Shown: positions 58,622 to 64,000 of the stretch, piece after piece
Position numbering within the stretch: the first letter of the stretch is position 1
Layout: every line of letters starts with the position of its first letter
NCBI GenBank assembly: GCA_004431415.1
Contig: QPMI01000220.1
Location: forward strand, 124,001 to 188,000
Direction: 5' to 3'
Length of the DNA stretch: 64,000 nt
Source of the DNA: Cyanophora paradoxa
Taxonomy: Eukaryota > Glaucocystophyceae > Cyanophorales > Cyanophoraceae
Translations under genes and position numbers: made by a program
Notes under the pieces: generated by a model
Seen by the model: only the letters and a program-made list of their open reading frames with translations
What the model was told of the DNA's origin: nothing
Database searches by the model: none

Positions 58622-61600
58622 CTACTCGTCCTCGTCCTCCTTGCCGATGCCGACGAAGTAGTGGTGCAGGTGCACGCACTGCGCGCGCGCGCGCAGCGGC
58701 CGCGTCAGAGCGTCGCATGCGGGGCGGGCGGGCGGGCACAGGGCGCGGGCCTTTAGAACGACGTCCTTGGGGACCATCTTGAGGATCTGGCCGGCGCGCC
58801 CCGTCTCCTCCCCGAGGCGGGCGAGCATGGGGGCGAAGAGGTAGATGTAGAGGGCGGCGAGGAAGAGGATGACGAAGGTGAGGATGAGCGCCTCCATCAT
58901 CTCGATGACGCCCATGGAGGTGAGGGACTCGGCGACGAAGGCGGCGGCCGCCTGGTTCAGCCCGTCGTCCAGGTCCCCGTCGTCGATCTCCATCAGCAGC
59001 TCCAGCTTCGTCGACGTCAGCTCGTAGTTCTTGTGCTGCGCGCCGGCGGCGTCAGCGCCGGCGGCGGCGGCGGCGGCGGCGGCCGGAGGGGCGGGGCGGT
59101 GCGGGGCGCGCCCTGACGACGCTGGGGTCCTCCTTGCCGGTGAGGAGGAGGTCGGGGGCTGTCTCCTGCAGGATCTCCGTGATGAGGTCCACCACGCCGA
59201 TCACCAGCGCGTCCAGCCCGTTCACCACCAGCTGCATGTCCGTCACCCGCCCCTCCGTGCACTTCGCCTCCTGCGGCGCGGCGAGGGGCGCGGGGTCAGG
59301 CGGGGCGGGGCCGGAGGGGCGGCTGCGGCGGGGGGCCCGGGCCCGGGCGCGGGCGCGGGGCGGACGTTGATGCGGAGGCAGGTGGACATGTACATGACCT
59401 CGTCGAGCTGCTTGTTGCGGCCGTTGGCGCCGAGGACGTGGAGGTCCGTGTCGCCGAACTTGAGCGCCTGGTGGATCTCCTTGAAGAGCGCCGCCTTCTT
59501 CACCAGCCGCCCGTAGATGTCGTCCCGCTCCAGGAAGATCCCGTCTGAGAGCAGGCGTCGGCCGGGGCCCCGGGGGCCGCAGCGACCGCACGCCGGCGCG
59601 CACCGTTGATGTAGAGCTCGCGGGCGTAGAAGGCGACCTCGCGCGCAATCGAGCGCCGCTGCGCCCCGCCACGCCCGTCAGAGGGCGCTGGCGAGGGGGG
59701 CGGGCTGCCCGGCGGGCCGCGGCGCACGCGGCCGGCGAGGTTGATCTCGTACGAGTAGTTCTTGCCGGCGTCGAGGATGACGAAGCAGACCACGAAGTTG
59801 ATGATGAAGATGCCGGCCTGCGCGCGCGAGCGATCGCGATCGCGGCGAGGGTCGGCGATCGGCGCGGGGCGCGGGGGCGCGGGGGCGGGGCGCGGCGCGC
59901 AGGCCGCGCACGATCACGAAGAAGGAGGCCGTGTACTTGTACGTGAGCCTGCGGGGGGAACCCCGGCGTGAGTCCCGGCGGCCGCGGGCCCCGCGGGGTC
60001 GGCGCGGGCGGGCCGGGCCGGCCGGGGCGGGCGGGCGGGGCGCACTTGGTGAGGATGTCGGCGCCCTGCTTCTCGCCCTCGTCGCCCTTCTGCTTCTTCT
60101 TCTCCTCCTTCTTCTTCTTGCGCTCCTTCTCCTTCTCCTTCTGCTTCTCGTCGTCCGAGTCCTTGCCCTTCTTCTCCTTCTTCTTGCCCTCGTCCCCGCT
60201 GCTCTCCGCCCCCTCCTTGGTCTTCTTGTGCTCGTGCACCTTGTGCGCGTGCGCCTTCGAGTCCTCCTCCTGGGCCACCCCCTCGGCGACCTTGCGGAGG
60301 ATGCCGCCGCCGGCGCCGCCGGTGCTGTTGATGCGCCCCAGCTTGGGCTTCTGCGTGAGCTGGATGCTCGCCGTGCGGCTGCGGCGCTTGGCGGCGGCGG
60401 CGCGCTCGTCGTCTGAGCCGCTGGAGGCGCTGTTGCGGGCGACGCTCGAGTTGAAGGAGCCGGACTTGAGCTTGCCGCCGAGGGCGAGCTCCAGGCCCTC
60501 CTTGCCGCCCTTGCCGCCCTTCTCGGCGCTCGCGCCGCGCAGCACGTGCACGGCCGCCCCGCTCGCGTCCTCCTGCAGCTCCGGCACCGCCAGCACCTCC
60601 GCCTCCAGCGAGCCGGCGTCGCTGCGGCCGCCGGCGCGCCCGCTCGAGGCCCCCTCGCCGCCCTCCTCGGGCGCCGCCAGGCCCTCCAGGATGTCCCGCA
60701 GCGGCGCCGACGTCACCTCGAGGTCGCCGACCACTGCGGGGGCCCGCGCCGGCCCCGCCGCCACCGATCCCGCCATCAGCCGCTGCCGGTCGCTCCCGCG
60801 CGACGGCGGCGCCGACGCCCGCCGGCTCCCCGCGCTGCCGCCCCGGCTGCCGGCCGCCCGCGCCGACGCATCCTCCGCCGCCGCCGCCGCGGCCGGCGCG
60901 ACGGGCGCCTCGAGGGCGGCGAGGTCCTGCGCCCGCAGCTTCGACTCGGTGCGGTGCGGCTTGCGCTCCTCGCCGCCGCTCGCCGCCGCCTCGTCGGCCT
61001 CGGCGAGCGTCTGCGTCGCGTTGCCGTCCGTCTCCGAGGCCTCGCCGGCGCCCTTCTTGGCTTCGGCCTCGTACTTCTTGCCCTTCTTCGAGGCCTTGTC
61101 CCTCTTCTCCTTCTTGCCCTTCTTGCGCCGCTCCTTCTTCTCCTCCTTGTCGCCCTCCGAGTCGGAGGCGTCGTCCTTGGAGGGGCGGCGGCGCTCCTTC
61201 TTGGCGCGGCGGGCCGACTTGGGGCGGCCCTCGTCGTCCGACGCGCCGCTGCGCCCGCTCTTCGAGCTGCGCGAGCTGTCCGACGAGTTGCCGCCCTTGC
61301 CGCCCTCCTCCCCCTCCTCCTCCGAGTCCCCCTCCCGGTCCCGCTTCTGCGCCTTGCTGTAGTACTTCGCCACCTGCTTCAGCACTGCGCGGCGCCGCCG
61401 TCAGGGCCGGGGCCGGGGGCGCGAGGCCTCGTGCCGGGGCGGGGCGGGGCGCACGGGGCCGGGGGATGCCCTCGAGGATGTCGGAGACGCCGCGCATCGT
61501 CACCCGCACCTTCTTGAACGAGGGCCTGCCCGCCGCCCGCCGCGAGCTCAGCGAGGCGCCACCGGCGGGGCGCGGCGGGGGGGCGGGGCCGGCGGGGGCC

Positions 61601-64000
61601 GCGCGCACCGGAAGACGAAGAGGGCCTCGCAGAGGAGGGTGAGGCAGGAGAAGAGGCAGATGGCGAGCAGGATGTACTTCGCCTTCTCGATCGTATTCAT
61701 CACCTGCGCCGGCACGACCCGTCAGCCCCGCGGGGCGCCTCCGAGGCCCCCCCGCCCCCTCCCCCTCCCGTGCGCACGTCGTCCTCGTAGACGCCGGCGC
61801 CGACGTTGAGGGCGTCGAGGATGCCGAAGAGGGCGTTCTGGAAGACGTACTTGACCTCCCGGATCTTCGCGATGTCTGCCCGCAGCCGGCCCCGCACGGG
61901 GCGCCCGTCAGCGCCGAGGCCGCCCGCCCGCCGCGCCGGGGCGCACCGCGGAAGTGCTCGGGGTTCATGAGGGAGATGCGGCGGCACATGATCATGCTGG
62001 GGCGCCCCGGCGTCAGGGCGGGCGCTGGGCGGGGCGCCGGCGGGGCGGGCGGCGGGGGCGGACATGGTGTTGCCGGCGTCCCAGATGGTCTGCTTCTCCT
62101 TGATCTCGTAGACGGGGGGCCCCGGGTAGTGGAGCACGACCGCCGTCTCCTTGTCCTTCCAGTACTTCACGATCTCGGGGTTCGTGCTCGGCGGCATCCC
62201 CGCCGCCACCCCCGCTGCGCGCGCGCGCCCGCCGGCTCAGGGGGGCGGGGCGCGCGCGGGGCGGGGCGGGCGGGCGGGCGCACAGTCGTAGCCGAAGTAG
62301 AGGCCGCGGTGGTCGTAGGAAAAGTCCTTGGAGCGGATGCCCACCTCGCTCGCCCAGTGCTTGAAGAGCGCCGAGTCTGCCCGCCCCGCCGCCGTCGGCG
62401 GGGCGGGGCGGGGCGGGGCGAGGCGGGGCCGCACTGTTGGTGATGGCGCCGAGGTGCATCCAGCGGATCATGTTGTTCACGGCCACGACGCGGCGGCGCT
62501 GGAAGGAGATGAAGCGCAGGCGGTTGTTGTTCTGCGAGTACTCCACGAAGAGCAGCTGCCGGCGGCGTCAGGCGGCCGGGGCGGGCGGGGCGGCGCGCGG
62601 CGGACGGGCGGGGCGGACCTTGACGGCGATGAACATGGCGCAGGCGAGACCGCCCAGCAGCAGAAGACCGACGATAACGCCCCTGCGCGCAGAGGCCGCC
62701 GCCGTCAGCGTCGGCCGCCCCGCGCGCCAGCGGGCGGGAGGCGGCCGGTGGCGGGGGGCACCAGAAGAGGCGCTTGACGGCCTTGGTCTCGTTGGAGCGG
62801 AGCTTGAGCTCCTTGTTGGCGGCGCGCTTCTTGGCGGCGGCCGAGGAGGAGGCCCCCGACGAGGCCGACTGCGACTCCGAGGCCGACTGCATGCCCCCGC
62901 CGGCCGACTGGCTCTGCGACTGGCTCTGCGACTGCGACGCCGAGAGCGAGGCCGTCTTCGACTCGGACTCCTCGACCTCGTCGGCCTTCATGTAGTAGAG
63001 CTGTGCCCGCGCCTTGTCGTTCTGCGCGCCGCCGCCGTGAGCCCCGGCGCGGCCGCGGGGGTGCAGGGGCGGCCGGCACCAGGCAGTGCTCGAGAAAGGA
63101 GGCGTAGGAGCGGAGGAGGATCTTCGAGCTGCCGTAGCCTGCGCGCCCGGGCGGTCGGCGGGGCGGTCGGCGGGGGCCGGCGGGGGCCGGCGGGGCCGGG
63201 CCATGCCAGGGGCGGGGGCGCACGCTTGATGAGGACGACGTAGGCGTTCTCGGCGGTCAGCGCCACGTGGTGGATGTCCGCCAGCCTGCCCCGCCGAGTG
63301 AGCGGGGTCTGGGCGGAAAGGATAGGGCGGGGCGGGGCGGCGCACCGGCGGGGGACGTCGTCGAGGGCGCCCACGACGTGCAGGTTCTTCTTCGTGAGCT
63401 GCATCCAGAACTGCCGCGTCAGCTTCAGCGTCTTCGTGTCTGCGCGCCCGGGGGCGTCAGGGCGGCCACATGTACAGACGGTCCGAGCGACGTCGACGGG
63501 AGGGGCGCGGGGCGGGGCGCACGGCTCTGGCGGGCGCTCTCGTACTGCTTCTTGGCGTCGGCGGAGCTGAAGAGGTCTGCGGAGGCGACCTGCCCCGTCT
63601 GGCTGTTGTACAGCTGCGCCTGCCGCTCCCAGCTGCCGCCCGCCGGTCAGAGGCGGCTCCTTCGGGCGCGCCCCCGCCCCCGCCAGCGGGCGGGCGCACA
63701 AGAGCTTGGTGGCGTGCAGCTCGTAGCGGTAGTCGATGGTCGGCTCCTTTCGCCACCTGCGGCGGGGCCGGGCCTCAGCGTGAGGGAGCGGGGGCGGGGA
63801 GCGGGGAGCGGGGCGCACCCGATGCGGATCTCGGCGTAGGCGGCGTTCTGGTTGTTCACGAACGCCTTCAGCAGGTTCGCCAGCTGCGCATGCGGCCCGC
63901 CGGGCCCGTCAGACACGCAGCTGCAGGGGCCGCGCCCGGAGCTCGAGGCGGCGCGCGCGCCTGGAGCTGGAGGTAGACGGTGGTGGGGAACTCGGTGATC
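58622..64000 (-). CDS. large polytopic membrane protein with two membrane modules and a charged linker, 3' part
   Basis: TAG at 58622-58624; the 5' end lies beyond the window. Exons read in order: YLQLQARA, LLKAFVNNQNAAYAEIRI, KEPTIDYRYELHATKLLC, DTKTLKLTRQFWMQLTKK, a Ser/Gln/Ala-rich stretch, TM helix VIVGLLLLGGLACAMFIAV (about 62640), a luminal or outer helical domain (MIRWMHLGAITNS; YFGYDC; YPGPPVYEIKEKQTIWDAG), and TM AKYILLAICLFSCLTLLCEA (about 61650). Then PSFKKVRVTMRGVSDILEG leads to a cytosolic linker of about 440 residues rich in Lys, Glu and Ser (60056-61385). After it come TM GIFIINFVVCFVILDAG (about 59790), a second outer domain (DDIYGRLVKKAALFKEIHQA; QLVVNGLDALVIGV) and TM MEALILTFVILFLAALYIYL (about 58860), ending HYFVGIGKEDEDE. 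Family not identified. The repeated TM/outer domain/TM plan resembles protist TmcB-like or receptor-type proteins only in outline. Confidence 0.6.

Noticed and set aside
59914-61995. 693-codon minus-strand frame overlapping the membrane gene
   Set aside because: It is the neighbouring frame of the charged linker and ignores splice sites; the frame with TM helices and motifs is preferred.

Overview
This is nuclear DNA from a GC-rich eukaryote, most likely a flagellated microalga such as a stramenopile or haptophyte; the species is not identified. The evidence is that reading frames become continuous only after removing many short introns (about 40 to 110 nt, a few longer). These introns have GT-AG or often GC-AG ends and C-rich bodies, and often begin GTACCCC and end CCGCAG. 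The gene content fits: two ciliary (central-apparatus type) proteins, an ER GPAT9-type acyltransferase, an mTERF-like organelle protein, a thioredoxin-like [2Fe-2S] protein, a FixL-like PAS protein, a RING protein and polytopic membrane proteins. I found no rRNA, tRNA, CRISPR array or bacterial operon.

Layout. 1-1504 (+): C-terminal part of a kinesin-light-chain-type TPR protein in which each 42-residue repeat is one 126-nt exon. 2687-18681 (-): one giant HEAT plus ASH/HYDIN-like protein. About 19515-20917 (+): [2Fe-2S] protein. 21299-23453 (-): PAS protein, 15 exons. 23610-25925 (+): mTERF-like protein. 26318-28781 (-): seven-TM protein, 12 exons. About 29329-30641 (+): RING protein.

About 31-47 kb is a repeat island. 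Its core is a large inverted duplication (arms 32574-34865 and 36371-38578) whose arms carry intron-like tandem arrays of about 160 bp. It is flanked by two oppositely oriented retroposon tails, a fold-back MITE-like element, a 1.33-kb tandem duplication, and a duplicated block with internal repeats of about 150 bp.

After the island: an unrecognised two-exon gene end (about 47543-48344, +); CFAP92-like (49249-54474, -) head to head with GPAT9 (54667-57463, +); and the 3' part of a large membrane protein with two membrane modules and a long charged linker (58622 to beyond 64000, -).

The ciliary pair and the TPR protein point to a motile flagellum; GPAT9 is the entry step of ER glycerolipid synthesis. 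The remaining genes look like unrelated housekeeping or signalling genes packed closely, with divergent pairs only 156 and 192 bp apart.
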